Source: Marinobacter sp. LV10R510-11A (GTDB lineage Bacteria; Pseudomonadota; Gammaproteobacteria; Pseudomonadales; Oleiphilaceae). From it: DNA of 64,000 nt. Below are positions 8,467-20,425 of this stretch, one piece after another. The notes under the pieces were generated by a model, which was not told where the DNA came from, ran no database searches, and saw only the letters and a program-made list of their open reading frames with translations. Made by a program: the position numbers and the translations under genes. The first letter of the stretch is position 1, and each line of letters starts with the position of its first letter. The DNA lies in assembly GCF_900215155.1 (NCBI RefSeq), contig NZ_LT907980.1, positions 1,364,001 to 1,428,000 on the forward strand, read 5' to 3'.

Positions 8467-9681
8467 TTAGCGATAGCTCAGGCCTATGGCCGCACGGACT
8501 TCCTCAAGTGTATCGCGGGCTGCATCACGGGCATGCTCACGCCCTTCTTGCAGAATCGACTGCACAAGATCTGGGTTGCCTTCGTACTCTTTAGCTCGCT
8601 CACGCAATGGCCGCTGCTCTTCAATAATGGATTCAATCAGCGGCGCTTTGCACTCGAGGCAGCCGATACCGGCGCTGCGGCAGCCCACCTGAACCCACTC
8701 TTTTGTTGCCTCATCAGAATACACTTTGTGCAGGCCCCACACCGGGCACTTCTCAGGCTCGCCCGGGTCTGTACGCCGAACTCGCTGAGGGTCGGTCTGC
8801 ATGGTGCGGACTTTCTGTGCCACGCTGTCCGGCTCTTCCCGCAGACCAATGTAGTTGTTATAGGACTTGGACATTTTCTGCCCGTCCAACCCTGGCATCT
8901 TGGATTCCGGCGTCAGCAATGGCTGGGGCTCTGGCAAAATAACCTTACCGCCGCCTTCAATAAACCCGTACAGGCGCTCGCGATCGCCAAGAGAAATGTT
9001 TTGTTGTTCCATGAGCAAGGCGCGAGCTGTATCCAAAGCCTCTAGGTCACCCCCTTCCTGATATCGCTTTTTGAGAGTGCGATAAAGTTTGGCGTTTTTC
9101 TTGCCCATCTTGACGATGGCCGACTCCGCCTGCTCTTCAAACCCCGTTTCGCGTCCGTAGATATGATTGAATCGGCGGGCAATTTCACGGGTAAATTCAA
9201 CGTGAGATACTTGGTCCGCACCCACCGGTACTTTGCCCGCGCGATACATAAGTATGTCGGCGGTTTGCAGCAGCGGATAGCCCAGAAATCCATAGGTCGC
9301 CAAGTCTTTTTCACGCAACTTTTCCTGCTGATCCTTATAGGTGGGAATACGCTCCAACCAGCCCAGTGGCGTAATCATGGACAGCAGCAGGTGTAGCTCC
9401 GCATGCTCGGGCACCTGCGACTGGATAAACATGGTGGACGAGCCGGGATTAACCCCTGCCGCCAGCCAATCAATTACCATATCCGAGACGCTTTGCTCGA
9501 TACCGGAAGGATCGTCGTATTGCGTAGTCAGGGCATGCCAATCGGCGATAAAGAAGAAGCACTCAAATTCGTGCTGGAGTTTCACCCAGTTTTTTAGCAC
9601 ACCATGGTAATGACCAAGGTGAAGCTTGCCGGTCGGACGCATACCGGACAAAACCCGTTGCTGGGAATCTACTGAACTCAA
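8467..9681 (-). CDS. trpS: Tryptophanyl-tRNA synthetase
   Basis: This class I synthetase charges tRNA-Trp. It has the HIGH-type motif GKLHLGHYHG near the N-terminus and the KMSKS motif GQKMSKSYNN. At about 404 residues it is the longer proteobacterial form. I chose the TTG at 9681 (protein starting with SSVDSQQRVL) because AAGGAG stands 8 bases before it; an in-frame ATG at 9717 is longer but lacks a ribosome site. Its 3' end overlaps or abuts scpA, so trpS-scpA-scpB-rluB appears to be one transcript. Confidence 0.93.
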   Translation of the reverse strand: MSSVDSQQRVLSGMRPTGKLHLGHYHGVLKNWVKLQHEFECFFFIADWHALTTQYDDPSGIEQSVSDMVIDWLAAGVNPGSSTMFIQSQVPEHAELHLLLSMITPLGWLERIPTYKDQQEKLREKDLATYGFLGYPLLQTADILMYRAGKVPVGADQVSHVEFTREIARRFNHIYGRETGFEEQAESAIVKMGKKNAKLYRTLKKRYQEGGDLEALDTARALLMEQQNISLGDRERLYGFIEGGGKVILPEPQPLLTPESKMPGLDGQKMSKSYNNYIGLREEPDSVAQKVRTMQTDPQRVRRTDPGEPEKCPVWGLHKVYSDEATKEWVQVGCRSAGIGCLECKAPLIESIIEEQRPLRERAKEYEGNPDLVQSILQEGREHARDAARDTLEEVRAAIGLSYR

Positions 9682-9737
9682 AGCACAAACTCCTTCTTTT
9701 GAATGGGATTCGCCCATAGTAGATCAGACGACCTGGC

Positions 9738-9743
9738 ATTATA
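9738..9743 (-). promoter_or_regulatory. Possible -10 box for trpS
   Basis: On the minus strand this reads TATAAT, lying just after the sucD terminator and about 55 bases before the chosen trpS start. The -35 would fall inside the terminator stem and is poor, so the assignment is tentative. Confidence 0.35.
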
Positions 9744-9745
9744 AA

Positions 9746-9786
9746 TAAAAAACCCCCGCTCTGCAGAACAGAACGGGGGTTTTTTT
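9746..9786 (-). terminator. Rho-independent terminator after sucD
   Basis: AACCCCCG at 9751-9758 pairs with CGGGGGTT at 9774-9781, with CTG/CAG adding to the stem. On the minus strand the stem is followed by TTTTTTATTT. Runs of A and T on both sides make it potentially bidirectional. It ends the TCA operon. Confidence 0.88.
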
Positions 9787-9799
9787 GGAAGAAACCAAC

Positions 9800-10672
9800 T
9801 TACCAGCCGGTTACTTCCTTCAGAGCCTTGCCAATTTCAGCCAAACTGCGCACGGTTTTCACACCAGCGTCGTTCAGAGCAGCAAACTTTTCGTCGGCTG
9901 TGCCCTTACCACCGGAGATAATCGCACCGGCGTGGCCCATACGCTTGCCTGGAGGTGCTGTAACACCGGCAATGTAGGAAACCACAGGCTTAGTAACGTT
10001 CTCTTTAATGAATGCAGCCGCTTCTTCTTCAGCGGTACCACCAATTTCACCAATCATTACGATGGCTTCTGTTTGCGGATCGTCCTGCAGAAGCTGGAGA
10101 ATATCGATGAAGCTGGATCCCGGAATCGGGTCGCCACCAATACCTACACAGGTAGACTGACCGTAGCCGAAATCTGTAGTCTGCTTGACTGCTTCGTAAG
10201 TCAGGGTGCCCGAACGAGACACAATACCGACCTTGCCTGGCTTGTGAATGTGGCCTGGCATGATGCCAATCTTGCACTCACCCGGGGTGATAACACCTGG
10301 GCAGTTAGGCCCGATCATGCGAACGCCTTTACGATCAACGTATTCTTTGGCGTACAGCATGTCGATGGTCGGAATACCTTCAGTGATGCATACGATTAGC
10401 TCAAGGCCGGCATCCGCTGCTTCAATGATGGCATCTTTACAAAATGGAGCCGGAACATAGATAACGGTTGCCTGAGCACCGGTCTTTTCTACAGCTTCAC
10501 GTACGGTGTTGAACACCGGCAGGCCAAGATGCTCGGTACCGCCTTTACCAGGGCTAACGCCACCAACCATTTTGGTGCCGTATTCGATAGCCTGCTCAGA
10601 GTGGAATGTACCCTGTGCGCCGGTGAAACCTTGGCAGATAACCTTGGTGTCTTTATTGATCAGGATGCTCAT
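9800..10672 (-). CDS. sucD: Succinyl-CoA synthetase, alpha subunit
   Basis: This 290-residue alpha subunit has the CoA-binding Rossmann domain at the N-terminus ([15 protein letters not shown]) and the phosphohistidine region GHAGAI near residue 245. With SucC it converts succinyl-CoA to succinate while making a nucleoside triphosphate. Its ATG overlaps the end of sucC by one base, so the subunits are translationally coupled. Confidence 0.97.
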   Translation of the reverse strand: MSILINKDTKVICQGFTGAQGTFHSEQAIEYGTKMVGGVSPGKGGTEHLGLPVFNTVREAVEKTGAQATVIYVPAPFCKDAIIEAADAGLELIVCITEGIPTIDMLYAKEYVDRKGVRMIGPNCPGVITPGECKIGIMPGHIHKPGKVGIVSRSGTLTYEAVKQTTDFGYGQSTCVGIGGDPIPGSSFIDILQLLQDDPQTEAIVMIGEIGGTAEEEAAAFIKENVTKPVVSYIAGVTAPPGKRMGHAGAIISGGKGTADEKFAALNDAGVKTVRSLAEIGKALKEVTGW

Positions 10673-11838
10673 TATTTACCCCCTGCGGCTTTAACGACTT
10701 GCTCTGCAGCATTCGCCAGACTTGTGGCGGCGATAATGTTCAGGCCACTTTCGGCGAGTACCTTGATGCCCTTCTCAGCGTTGTTGCCTTCGAGGCGCAC
10801 AACCACGGGAACCTTGACGCCCACTTCCTTAACCGCACCAATGATGCCCTCGGCGATCATGTCGCAACGAACGATACCACCAAAGATGTTCACCAGAACG
10901 GCCTGTACGTTGTCGTCAGACAAAATGATCTTGAACGCTTCGGATACGCGCTCTTTGGTCGCACCGCCGCCAACGTCCAAAAAGTTGGCCGGGCGGCCAC
11001 CGGAAAGCTTGATGATGTCCATGGTACCCATGGCCAGGCCAGCACCGTTCACCATGCAGCCGATGTTGCCTTCAAGCGCAACATAATTCAGTTCCCAGGC
11101 TGCGGCTTCCGCTTCACGAGCATCTTCTTGTGAAGGATCGCGCATTTCCTGCAGCTTCTTCTGACGGTACAGAGCGTTGCCGTCGACACCGATCTTGGCA
11201 TCTAGGCAGTGCAGATCGCCGGCCGGAGTGATAACCAGCGGGTTGATTTCCATCAGCGCCAGATCATAGTCTTCAAACAGTTTCGCCAGGCCCATGAAGA
11301 TCTTGGCGAACTGACCAATCTGCTTGCCTTCCAGGCCAAGTTGAAACGCCAAATCGCGACCTTGGTATGGCTGTGCGCCTACCAACGGATCAATTTCGGC
11401 TCTCAGGATTTTCTCTGGAGTTTCTTCCGCAACCGTTTCAATTTCAACACCACCTTCGGTGGACGCCATGAATACGATACGGCGAGAGCCACGGTCGACA
11501 ACCGCGCCCAGATACAGTTCCTGATCGATATCCGTCAGAGATTCAACTAGAATTTTGCTGACCGGCTGGCCGTGCTCGTCGGTTTGGAAGGTAACCAGCT
11601 TCTTACCCAACCACTGTTCCGCGAATGCGCGGATGTCGTCGGTGCTCTTAACCAGCTTTACACCGCCGGCTTTACCGCGACCACCAGCGTGAACCTGAGC
11701 CTTAACAACCCAGCTATCGCCGCCAATTTTTTCTGCAGCTGCGACTGCTTCATCGGCGGTGTCGCAGGCAATGCCTTGTGATACAGGCAAGCCATATTCA
11801 GCGAAAAGCTGTTTGCCCTGATATTCGTGCAAATTCAT
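10672..11838 (-). CDS. sucC: Succinyl-CoA synthetase, beta subunit
   Basis: This 388-residue beta subunit has an N-terminal ATP-grasp domain ([12 protein letters not shown], then [18 protein letters not shown]) and a C-terminal CoA-ligase domain with [10 protein letters not shown]. It supplies the nucleotide site of the SucCD complex. The gene starts 198 bases after lpdA, beyond a hairpin terminator, so sucCD may be partly uncoupled from the sucAB-lpd message. Confidence 0.97.
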   Translation of the reverse strand: MNLHEYQGKQLFAEYGLPVSQGIACDTADEAVAAAEKIGGDSWVVKAQVHAGGRGKAGGVKLVKSTDDIRAFAEQWLGKKLVTFQTDEHGQPVSKILVESLTDIDQELYLGAVVDRGSRRIVFMASTEGGVEIETVAEETPEKILRAEIDPLVGAQPYQGRDLAFQLGLEGKQIGQFAKIFMGLAKLFEDYDLALMEINPLVITPAGDLHCLDAKIGVDGNALYRQKKLQEMRDPSQEDAREAEAAAWELNYVALEGNIGCMVNGAGLAMGTMDIIKLSGGRPANFLDVGGGATKERVSEAFKIILSDDNVQAVLVNIFGGIVRCDMIAEGIIGAVKEVGVKVPVVVRLEGNNAEKGIKVLAESGLNIIAATSLANAAEQVVKAAGGK

Positions 11839-11993
11839 AGTTAGTGTCCCACTTTTTGATGGAGGATAACCACGTACGGAAAGTGAACCCGCGACTCCCC
11901 ATAAGGGGAATCTTTACTGCGAATTCGGCTCGGCGAGCAGGGGGTCACACCTTAGCTCGCCATGATCGCAACCGGAAATCAGCTGTTTTTATG

Positions 11994-12020
11994 GTAAAGG
12001 GGCGCCATCACGGGCGCCCC
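11994..12020 (-). terminator. Hairpin between lpdA and sucC
   Basis: GGGGCGCC at 11999-12006 pairs with GGCGCCCC at 12013-12020 across a six-base loop. On the minus strand only TTTACC follows, so it is likely an attenuating or partial terminator inside the TCA operon. Confidence 0.6.
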
Positions 12021-12036
12021 TGCTTCCTGGTTTGCG

Positions 12037-13509
<1,473 letters not shown>

Positions 13510-13514
13510 TCAGC

Positions 13515-14753
13515 TCACACGTCCAGCAGAATACGCGCCGGGTCCTCGAGCATTTCCTTGATGGTCACAAGGAACTGCACCGCCTCCTTGCCATCGACCA
13601 TGCGGTGGTCATAGGACAGCGCAAGGTACATCATCGGACGAATCTCCACCTTGCCATTTACCGCCATCGGGCGTTCCTGGATTTTGTGCATACCCAGAAT
13701 AGCTGTTTGCGGCGGGTTAAGGATCGGTGTAGAGATAAGCGATCCAAAAATACCACCGTTGGTAATAGTAAAGGTACCACCGGTCATATCTTCAATTGAA
13801 AGTTTGCCACCTTTTGCTTTGGTGCCGTACTCAACAATCTGTTTCTCGATGTCTGCCAAACTCAACGCATCCACATCGCGAATGACCGGAACCACCAAGC
13901 CTCGTTCGGTGGACACTGCGACACCGATATCCTGGTAGCCGTGATACACCATATCGTTGCTGTCGATAGACGCGTTAACCGCGGGGAAACGCTTCAGCGC
14001 TTCGGTTGCGGCTTTGGCAAAGAACGACATAAAGCCCAGCTTGATATCGTGACGCTTCACAAAGCTCTCTTGGTATTGCTTGCGCAGCTCCATGATGGGG
14101 CCCATGTCGACCTCATTAAAGGTCGTCAGCATGGCGGCAGTTTGCTGTGCATTAACCAGTCGCTTGGCGATGCTGGCCCGCAGGCGAGTCATGGGGACTC
14201 GCTTTTCCGGGCGCTCGCCCGCAGCAACATTCACCTCAGGCATGGCTGCTGGCGCCGCCTTCGAGGAGCCACCTGAGGACTTGGCTTTATCCACATGGCT
14301 CTGAACGTCTTCTTTCGTGACGCGACCGTCTTTTCCGGTGCCTTTCACTGCACTCGGATCAACGTCGTTCTCATCGGCCAGCTTGCGTGCTGCTGGGCTA
14401 AGAATCGCGTCGCCAGAATCTTCATTCTGCTCAGGTTTGGCCTCGCCCTTATCGGTATCGGCATCGGCATCGGCCTTACTGTTCTTGCTATCGGCGGAGC
14501 CGGAATCATCCACAGCACCTTCTTTGAATTTACCGATAACTTCACCGCTTTCCACGGTGTCGCCTTCACCTTTGAGGATGTCTTCAATGACGCCGTTAGC
14601 CGGCGCAACAACTTCAAGAACCACTTTATCGGTTTCGATATCGACAATCAGGTCGTCACGTGAACAGGCTTCGCCAGGCTGTTTATGCCAGGTCGCGACG
14701 GTACCTTCTGCGACCGACTCCGGGAAAACGGGGGCTTTAATCTCAGTAGACAT
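13515..14753 (-). CDS. sucB: 2-oxoglutarate dehydrogenase, dihydrolipoyl succinyltransferase (E2)
   Basis: This 412-residue E2 has one lipoyl domain (lipoyl-Lys in [12 protein letters not shown], near residue 43), an acidic linker with a repeated D/A/K pattern, a peripheral-subunit-binding domain near residues 118-155 ([11 protein letters not shown]) and a catalytic domain ending with the active-site pattern HRMVDG. It transfers the succinyl group to CoA and forms the core of the complex with SucA and Lpd. AAGGAA precedes the ATG. Confidence 0.97.
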   Translation of the reverse strand: MSTEIKAPVFPESVAEGTVATWHKQPGEACSRDDLIVDIETDKVVLEVVAPANGVIEDILKGEGDTVESGEVIGKFKEGAVDDSGSADSKNSKADADADTDKGEAKPEQNEDSGDAILSPAARKLADENDVDPSAVKGTGKDGRVTKEDVQSHVDKAKSSGGSSKAAPAAMPEVNVAAGERPEKRVPMTRLRASIAKRLVNAQQTAAMLTTFNEVDMGPIMELRKQYQESFVKRHDIKLGFMSFFAKAATEALKRFPAVNASIDSNDMVYHGYQDIGVAVSTERGLVVPVIRDVDALSLADIEKQIVEYGTKAKGGKLSIEDMTGGTFTITNGGIFGSLISTPILNPPQTAILGMHKIQERPMAVNGKVEIRPMMYLALSYDHRMVDGKEAVQFLVTIKEMLEDPARILLDV

Positions 14754-14778
14754 TACAGTTCCTTAGTTCGGTAGCTCG

Positions 14779-17616
14779 TCAGATGTCAAACGCGTCGTTA
14801 ACAAGTTTTTTCTGCTCTTCAATGTGCACTGACATATGTCCAGCTGCCGGGGCGGCGGAGGCATCACGGCCGGCGTACTGAAGATTCAGTTTGGGGCTCA
14901 GGCGCTGCAGCGCATTGCGCATGTGATGCTGACTGCAATACCAGGCACCCTGGTTCATTGGCTCTTCCTGACACCATACAACATGCTTAAGCTTAGGATA
15001 CTGAGCCAGAGTTTCGTCCAAATCTTCATTGGGGAACGGGTAAAGCTGCTCAATACGTACGATGGCAACGTCGTCACGCTCTTCGGTCTTCTTCTTTTCC
15101 AGCAGGTCGTAATAAACCTTACCGCTGCAAAGAACAACCCGAGTAACCTTCTTCACATCTGGCGCTTCTTTTTCGGGAAGCACCGTCTGGAAGGTGCCCG
15201 ACGTCAGGTCTTCAAGATTTGACGTTGCTTCTTTGTGGCGCAGAAGGCTTTTAGGCGTGAGTGCGATCAGAGGCTTACGCAGTGGGCGCTTCACCTGTCG
15301 ACGCAACATGTGAAAGACCTGAGAAGGCGTTGTAGGCACACATACCTGAATGTTGTGCTGTGCAGAGAGCTGGAGGAACCGCTCAAGGCGCGCAGAACTG
15401 TGCTCAGGCCCCTGCCCTTCATACCCGTGCGGCAATAGCAGGGTGAGCCCGCATAGGCGCCCCCACTTGAGCTCGCCACTGGTGAGGAACTGGTCGATGA
15501 CAACCTGAGCTCCGTTTGCGAAGTCGCCAAACTGAGCTTCCCAGACCACCAAAGTGTCCGGCGTGGTGGTTGCATAGCCGTATTCGAACGCCATCACCGC
15601 TTCTTCAGAAAGCAGCGAGTCGTAAATTTCAAACTTCGGCTGTTTGTCGGAAAGCTCTGCAAGCGCAATATGCCTGGAGCCGTCTTTTTGGTTGTGCAGA
15701 ACTGCGTGACGGTGAGAGAAGGTTCCACGACTCACATCCTGACCCGTTAGCCGGATTGGATGGCCCTCATTCAACAAGGTCGCATACGCCATGATCTCGC
15801 CGTAACCCCAGTTAATGGGCAGTGCACCGGCAGTCATTTTTTCGCGATCAGTGACAATTTTGGAAACCTGGCGCTGAATGCTGAACCCTTCGGGTACTTG
15901 CGTCAGCTTTTTGCCCAGCTTTTGGACGGTCTTCAGTGGCACACTGGACTTACACTTGGCAGTCCATTCATGGCCAAGATAGGGTGCCCAGTCAACATAG
16001 AGATCTTTGTTGGGCTCTTTTACAAGAGACTTGACCACGTGCTCGCCATTATCAAGCGCGTCACGGTAGTCATTTTCCATCTGCTTAACTTCGTCTTCGG
16101 TCACAACACCTGCGGCGATCAACTTCTCTGCATAAATGGTGCGGGTCGTTTTCAGCTTACGGATTTTTTCATACATCATCGGCTGGGTTGCAGCAGGCTC
16201 ATCGGCTTCGTTGTGCCCGCGGCGGCGATAGCACACTAAATCAATCACAACGTCGTTATTGAACTCATTGCGATAGTCCATGGCCATCTGCGTAACAAAG
16301 ACCACCGCTTCGGGATCGTCTGCATTCACGTGAAGAATCGGCGCCTGAACCATTTTCGCAACGTCGGTACAGTATTCCGTGGAGCGCGCATCTTCCTGCT
16401 TACTGGTTGTGAAGCCAACCTGGTTATTGATAACAATGTGGATGGTACCACCCACACCGAAGCTTCGGGTCTGGGACATCTGGAAGGTTTCCATCACCAC
16501 ACCCTGGCCGGCAAACGCAGCATCGCCATGCATGATGACGGGAACCACCTGATTGCCTTTGGTGTCCTCACGGCGGGTCTGGCGTGCACGTACCGAACCC
16601 TCAACCACCGGAGATACAATCTCGAGGTGAGACGGGTTAAAGGCTAGCGCCAGGTGAATTTCGCCGCCATCCGTCAGTACGTTGGAGGAGAAACCCTGAT
16701 GGTATTTCACATCACCGGTGCCAGAGGCTGCGAGCGTTTTACCTTCGAACTCATCAAACAGTTCTTTCAGATTTTTGCCGAGCGTGTTCACCAAAACGTT
16801 CAGGCGACCACGGTGTGCCATGCCCAGTACGATTTCCTTGGCACCATAATGACCTGCACGCTGAATCAGCTCGTCCATGCAGGGGATGAGGCTTTCGCCA
16901 CCCTCAAGGCCAAAACGCTTTGCGCCCGGATAACGGGAGCCAAGATATTTTTCTAGGCCTTCAGCCGCCGTTAAGCGCTCCAGAATATGCTTACGGGTAC
17001 TGGCCTCATAACCCGGCTCGGAGCGAACAGGCTCCATGCGCTGCTGAAACCAGCGTTTAATGCGGGTATCAACTATGTGCATATATTCGGCGCCGATGCT
17101 GCCACAGTATGTCTGGCGCAGCCCGTCGACAATATCTCCGAGCTTCATGGTTTCAGAGCCGAAGCTCAGAGAACCCGTTTGGAATTCCAAGTCACGATCG
17201 GACTCAGACAGCTCATGAAAAGCCGGATCGAGATCCTCTACTTTCGGACGCTGCCATACACCGAGAGGATCAAGTTTGGCTTCCTGATGACCGCGGAAGC
17301 GATAGCCATTGATTAGCTGGAGAACGCGAATCTGTTTTTTATCAGCATCTGACGTTGCACTGACAGGCACGCCGCCATTCGCGAGAAAACGCTGATTACG
17401 GGATATGTGTTTAAACTGTTCACGGATCGAAGAATGATTAACGTCGCGGCCTTGATAGCCATCAACGCTGGGAAGCCTGTCAAAATAGCTCCGCCACTCT
17501 TCCGGAACGGCATTGGGGTCTGTCAGGTAGGTTTCAAAAAGCTGTTCAACATAGGTCAGATTTCCACCCTGCAAGTGGGAAGTCTGCCATAACTGCTCCA
17601 TGATGCTTTCTTGCAT
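14779..17616 (-). CDS. sucA: 2-oxoglutarate dehydrogenase, E1 component
   Basis: This thiamine-diphosphate enzyme decarboxylates 2-oxoglutarate. I place the start at the ATG at 17616 (MQESIMEQLWQTS, 945 residues, the family length), because AAGGTGAG lies a suitable distance upstream; a longer frame from 17685 opens with TTG and has no such site. Family blocks include GMAHRGRLNVL, a ThDP-binding region with GDAAFAGQGVV, and FGYATTTPDTLVVWEAQFGDF-like C-terminal elements. It is 314 bases from sdhB. Confidence 0.97.
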   Translation of the reverse strand: MQESIMEQLWQTSHLQGGNLTYVEQLFETYLTDPNAVPEEWRSYFDRLPSVDGYQGRDVNHSSIREQFKHISRNQRFLANGGVPVSATSDADKKQIRVLQLINGYRFRGHQEAKLDPLGVWQRPKVEDLDPAFHELSESDRDLEFQTGSLSFGSETMKLGDIVDGLRQTYCGSIGAEYMHIVDTRIKRWFQQRMEPVRSEPGYEASTRKHILERLTAAEGLEKYLGSRYPGAKRFGLEGGESLIPCMDELIQRAGHYGAKEIVLGMAHRGRLNVLVNTLGKNLKELFDEFEGKTLAASGTGDVKYHQGFSSNVLTDGGEIHLALAFNPSHLEIVSPVVEGSVRARQTRREDTKGNQVVPVIMHGDAAFAGQGVVMETFQMSQTRSFGVGGTIHIVINNQVGFTTSKQEDARSTEYCTDVAKMVQAPILHVNADDPEAVVFVTQMAMDYRNEFNNDVVIDLVCYRRRGHNEADEPAATQPMMYEKIRKLKTTRTIYAEKLIAAGVVTEDEVKQMENDYRDALDNGEHVVKSLVKEPNKDLYVDWAPYLGHEWTAKCKSSVPLKTVQKLGKKLTQVPEGFSIQRQVSKIVTDREKMTAGALPINWGYGEIMAYATLLNEGHPIRLTGQDVSRGTFSHRHAVLHNQKDGSRHIALAELSDKQPKFEIYDSLLSEEAVMAFEYGYATTTPDTLVVWEAQFGDFANGAQVVIDQFLTSGELKWGRLCGLTLLLPHGYEGQGPEHSSARLERFLQLSAQHNIQVCVPTTPSQVFHMLRRQVKRPLRKPLIALTPKSLLRHKEATSNLEDLTSGTFQTVLPEKEAPDVKKVTRVVLCSGKVYYDLLEKKKTEERDDVAIVRIEQLYPFPNEDLDETLAQYPKLKHVVWCQEEPMNQGAWYCSQHHMRNALQRLSPKLNLQYAGRDASAAPAAGHMSVHIEEQKKLVNDAFDI

Positions 17617-17930
17617 TTTGAATAGCTCACCTTGGGCTGGTGCGGGGGAGCCAAGTATGGTCGGCCAGCGGTAACTATCAGTCAATACGGGTTTTTACGG
17701 GATCGACTGCGGCCACCACACTCAACACGGATATTTTCCGTCCCCCAATGATTTTTATATTCAGCAACGCCGTAAGAAAACAAGGTAAGTTCCCGCCACG
17801 GCCTGCGTAGTGTGCACCCGGGTAAGACCTTTGACTATAAGCCTTTGGTTGAAGGCCCCACATTTATGCGAGGCCTTCCGGGGTTCCAACCTGTTCAGAC
17901 CAGTATAGCGCCTGATTACAACTCTGCTAC
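17617..17930 (-). promoter_or_regulatory. sdhB-sucA intergenic leader with possible sucA promoter
   Basis: No gene is seen in these 314 bases. On the minus strand TTGTTT (17778-17783) and TATAAA (17754-17759) are 18 bases apart and could start a sucA-specific transcript. Upstream, GAAGGCC at 17851-17857 and GGCCTTC at 17872-17878 form a 7-base-pair hairpin with a 14-base loop. Structured sucA leaders are known in some proteobacteria, but I cannot match this one to any family by eye. Confidence 0.4.
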
Positions 17931-18635
17931 TTACGTAGCTCGGTGCAACAGAAGATTCCGTATGTTGCCAATTGCCTTTGTGGGGTTAAGGCCTTTTGGG
18001 CAAACGCTAACACAGTTCATGATGCCCCTGCAGCGGAACACGCTGAACGCATCATCCAGATCGGCTAAACGCTCCGCCTGAGCCGTATCCCGGCTGTCAG
18101 CCAAAAAGCGATATGCCTGCAGCAGGCCTGCCGGGCCAATAAACTTGTCCGGGTTCCACCAGAACGATGGGCAGGCCGTTGAACAGCATGCACAGAGAAT
18201 ACACTCGTACAAACCATCCAGCTTTTCGCGCTCCTCTGGTGACTGCAAACGCTCCATAGCCGGCACGGGCTGATCGTTAATCAAGTACGGCATTACTTTT
18301 TCGTACTGCTTGTAGAACAGGCTCATATCAACGACCAGATCGCGGATAACCGGTAGACCTGGCAGTGGGCGCAGCACCAGCTTGTCTTTTTTGACAACCT
18401 GAGACATAGGCGTAATACAGGCTAGGCCATTCTTGCCGTTCATATTCATGCCGTCTGAACCGCAAACGCCTTCACGGCATGAGCGGCGATAGGCCATAGA
18501 CTCATCTTTCTCTTTGATGAGGTTGAGCACGTCAAGAACCATCAGATCCTTGCCAGCCGGAAGCTCAACATCCACGTCCTGCATGTAAGGGACGCTGTCA
18601 GTTTCCGGGTTGTAACGGTAAAGGCTTACCAACAT
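17931..18635 (-). CDS. sdhB: Succinate dehydrogenase iron-sulfur subunit
   Basis: This 234-residue subunit has the [2Fe-2S] cysteines in CREGVCGSDGMNMNG and further clusters in CILCACCSTACP and CRGIMNCVSVCPKG. It carries electrons from the SdhA flavin to ubiquinone bound at SdhCD. It is the last gene of sdhCDAB, 14 bases after sdhA, with AGGGGG before its ATG. Confidence 0.98.
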   Translation of the reverse strand: MLVSLYRYNPETDSVPYMQDVDVELPAGKDLMVLDVLNLIKEKDESMAYRRSCREGVCGSDGMNMNGKNGLACITPMSQVVKKDKLVLRPLPGLPVIRDLVVDMSLFYKQYEKVMPYLINDQPVPAMERLQSPEEREKLDGLYECILCACCSTACPSFWWNPDKFIGPAGLLQAYRFLADSRDTAQAERLADLDDAFSVFRCRGIMNCVSVCPKGLNPTKAIGNIRNLLLHRAT

Positions 18636-18649
18636 AGTGTACGTCCCCC

Positions 18650-20422
18650 TTAGTAAGTCCGGATTGTCGGTTGAAAAGTATCGACAGTCTTGGGCGAGAA
18701 ATTCACATCACGCTTGCCAATACGCTTATCCAGCGGGAAGTAGAGAGAATGCTTCAGCCAGTTCTCGTCATCACGCTCGGTGAAATCGTTACGGGCGTGC
18801 GCACCGCGACTCTCTTTACGCTCATTTGCAGCAGTCGCAGTAGCCAGCGCCACTTCAAAAAGGTTATCCAGCTCCAGCGCCTCAATGCGCGCGGTATTGA
18901 ACGCATTGCTGGTATCTGCCAGCTTGGTGTTGCGAACACGCTTGCCGATTGATTCAAGCTTCTTCAGGCCTTCTTCCATGCTTTTGCCGTCACGGAATAC
19001 GCCGAAGTAAAGCTGCATGCAGCTCTGAAGCTCCTTGCGAACCTCAGCTACGCTTTCACCTTCGGATGCACTGTTCAAGCGATCCAAACGAGCCATTGCG
19101 CGCTTGATATCTTCATCGGTTGCATCGTCTGTATCAAAGCCACCGCGCAACTGTTCTTCAATGTGCAAGCCCGCTGCGCGACCGAAGACAACCAGATCCA
19201 ACAGCGAGTTACCACCCAATCGGTTGGCGCCATGCACTGATACGCAAGCCGCCTCACCGCAGGCAAACAAGCCTGGAATCGGCTGATCGTTACCGTTCTC
19301 GTCCTGAGTCAGCGCCTGACCACCTACGTTTGTCGGAATACCACCCATCATGTAGTGACACGTAGGTACAACCGGAATCGGCTCTTTTATCGGATCCACA
19401 TGAGCAAACGTACGGGACAGTTCACAGATACCCGGCAAACGCAGGTTCAGTGTTTCTTCACCTAGGTGATCCAGCTTCAGTAAAACGTGATCCTTGTCTG
19501 GGCCACAGCCGCGACCTTCAAGAATCTCGATAACCATGGAGCGCGCAACAACATCACGGCCGGCAAGGTCTTTCGAGTTCGGAGCATAGCGCTCCATGAA
19601 GCGCTCGCCTTCAGAGTTGATCAGGTAACCGCCCTCACCCCGACAACCTTCCGTTACCAGCGTACCAGCACCGTAGATTCCCGTTGGGTGGAACTGCCAC
19701 ATTTCCATGTCTTGCATCGGGAAACCCGCACGCAATGCCATGCCAACACCGTCGCCGGTGTTGATCAACGCGTTCGTAGTCGACGCGTAAATCCGGCCTG
19801 CGCCGCCCGTGGCCATAACTGCGGCCTTAGATTTGATGTACGCCACTTCACCCGTTTCGATTTCAATGGCTACAACACCAACAACTTCGTTCTTGCTGTT
19901 CTTGACCAGATCAACGGCATACCACTCATTCAGGAAAGTAGTGCCACCTTTAAGATTTGCCTGGTACAGCGTGTGCAACAGTGCGTGACCGGTTCGGTCG
20001 GCAGCAGCACAGGTACGTGCTGCCTGAGTAGGATCATCCGGACCTTTGGATTGGCCACCAAACGGGCGCTGATAAATGCGACCCTGCTCGGTGCGGGAGA
20101 ACGGAAGGCCCATGTGCTCAAGCTCAAAAACAGCCTGCGGCCCCACCGAGCACATATATTCCACTGCGTCCTGATCGGCAATATAATCAGACCCTTTTAC
20201 GGTGTCATACATGTGCCAGCGCCAGTCATCATTGGGATCAGCGCTTGCGATCGCACAGGTAATACCACCTTGGGCAGATACCGTGTGCGAACGGGTAGGA
20301 AATACTTTTGTAATACACGCGGTTTTGACGCCCGACTCGGTCAACTGCAGGGCCGCTCGCATACCGGCACCGCCGCCGCCGATAACAATCGCGTCATACG
20401 ACATGGTCTTGATATTAGACAT
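18650..20422 (-). CDS. sdhA: Succinate dehydrogenase flavoprotein subunit
   Basis: This 590-residue subunit has the FAD dinucleotide motif [11 protein letters not shown] at the N-terminus, the covalent-FAD histidine in [11 protein letters not shown], and the active-site regions QFHPTGIYG and [13 protein letters not shown]. It oxidises succinate to fumarate. It starts four bases after sdhD ends. Confidence 0.98.
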   Translation of the reverse strand: MSNIKTMSYDAIVIGGGGAGMRAALQLTESGVKTACITKVFPTRSHTVSAQGGITCAIASADPNDDWRWHMYDTVKGSDYIADQDAVEYMCSVGPQAVFELEHMGLPFSRTEQGRIYQRPFGGQSKGPDDPTQAARTCAAADRTGHALLHTLYQANLKGGTTFLNEWYAVDLVKNSKNEVVGVVAIEIETGEVAYIKSKAAVMATGGAGRIYASTTNALINTGDGVGMALRAGFPMQDMEMWQFHPTGIYGAGTLVTEGCRGEGGYLINSEGERFMERYAPNSKDLAGRDVVARSMVIEILEGRGCGPDKDHVLLKLDHLGEETLNLRLPGICELSRTFAHVDPIKEPIPVVPTCHYMMGGIPTNVGGQALTQDENGNDQPIPGLFACGEAACVSVHGANRLGGNSLLDLVVFGRAAGLHIEEQLRGGFDTDDATDEDIKRAMARLDRLNSASEGESVAEVRKELQSCMQLYFGVFRDGKSMEEGLKKLESIGKRVRNTKLADTSNAFNTARIEALELDNLFEVALATATAANERKESRGAHARNDFTERDDENWLKHSLYFPLDKRIGKRDVNFSPKTVDTFQPTIRTY

Positions 20423-20425
20423 CGA

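Noticed and set aside
14450..14480. Simple repeat of TCGGCA-like units
   Set aside because: It encodes the D/A-rich flexible linker of SucB, a normal feature of E2 proteins.
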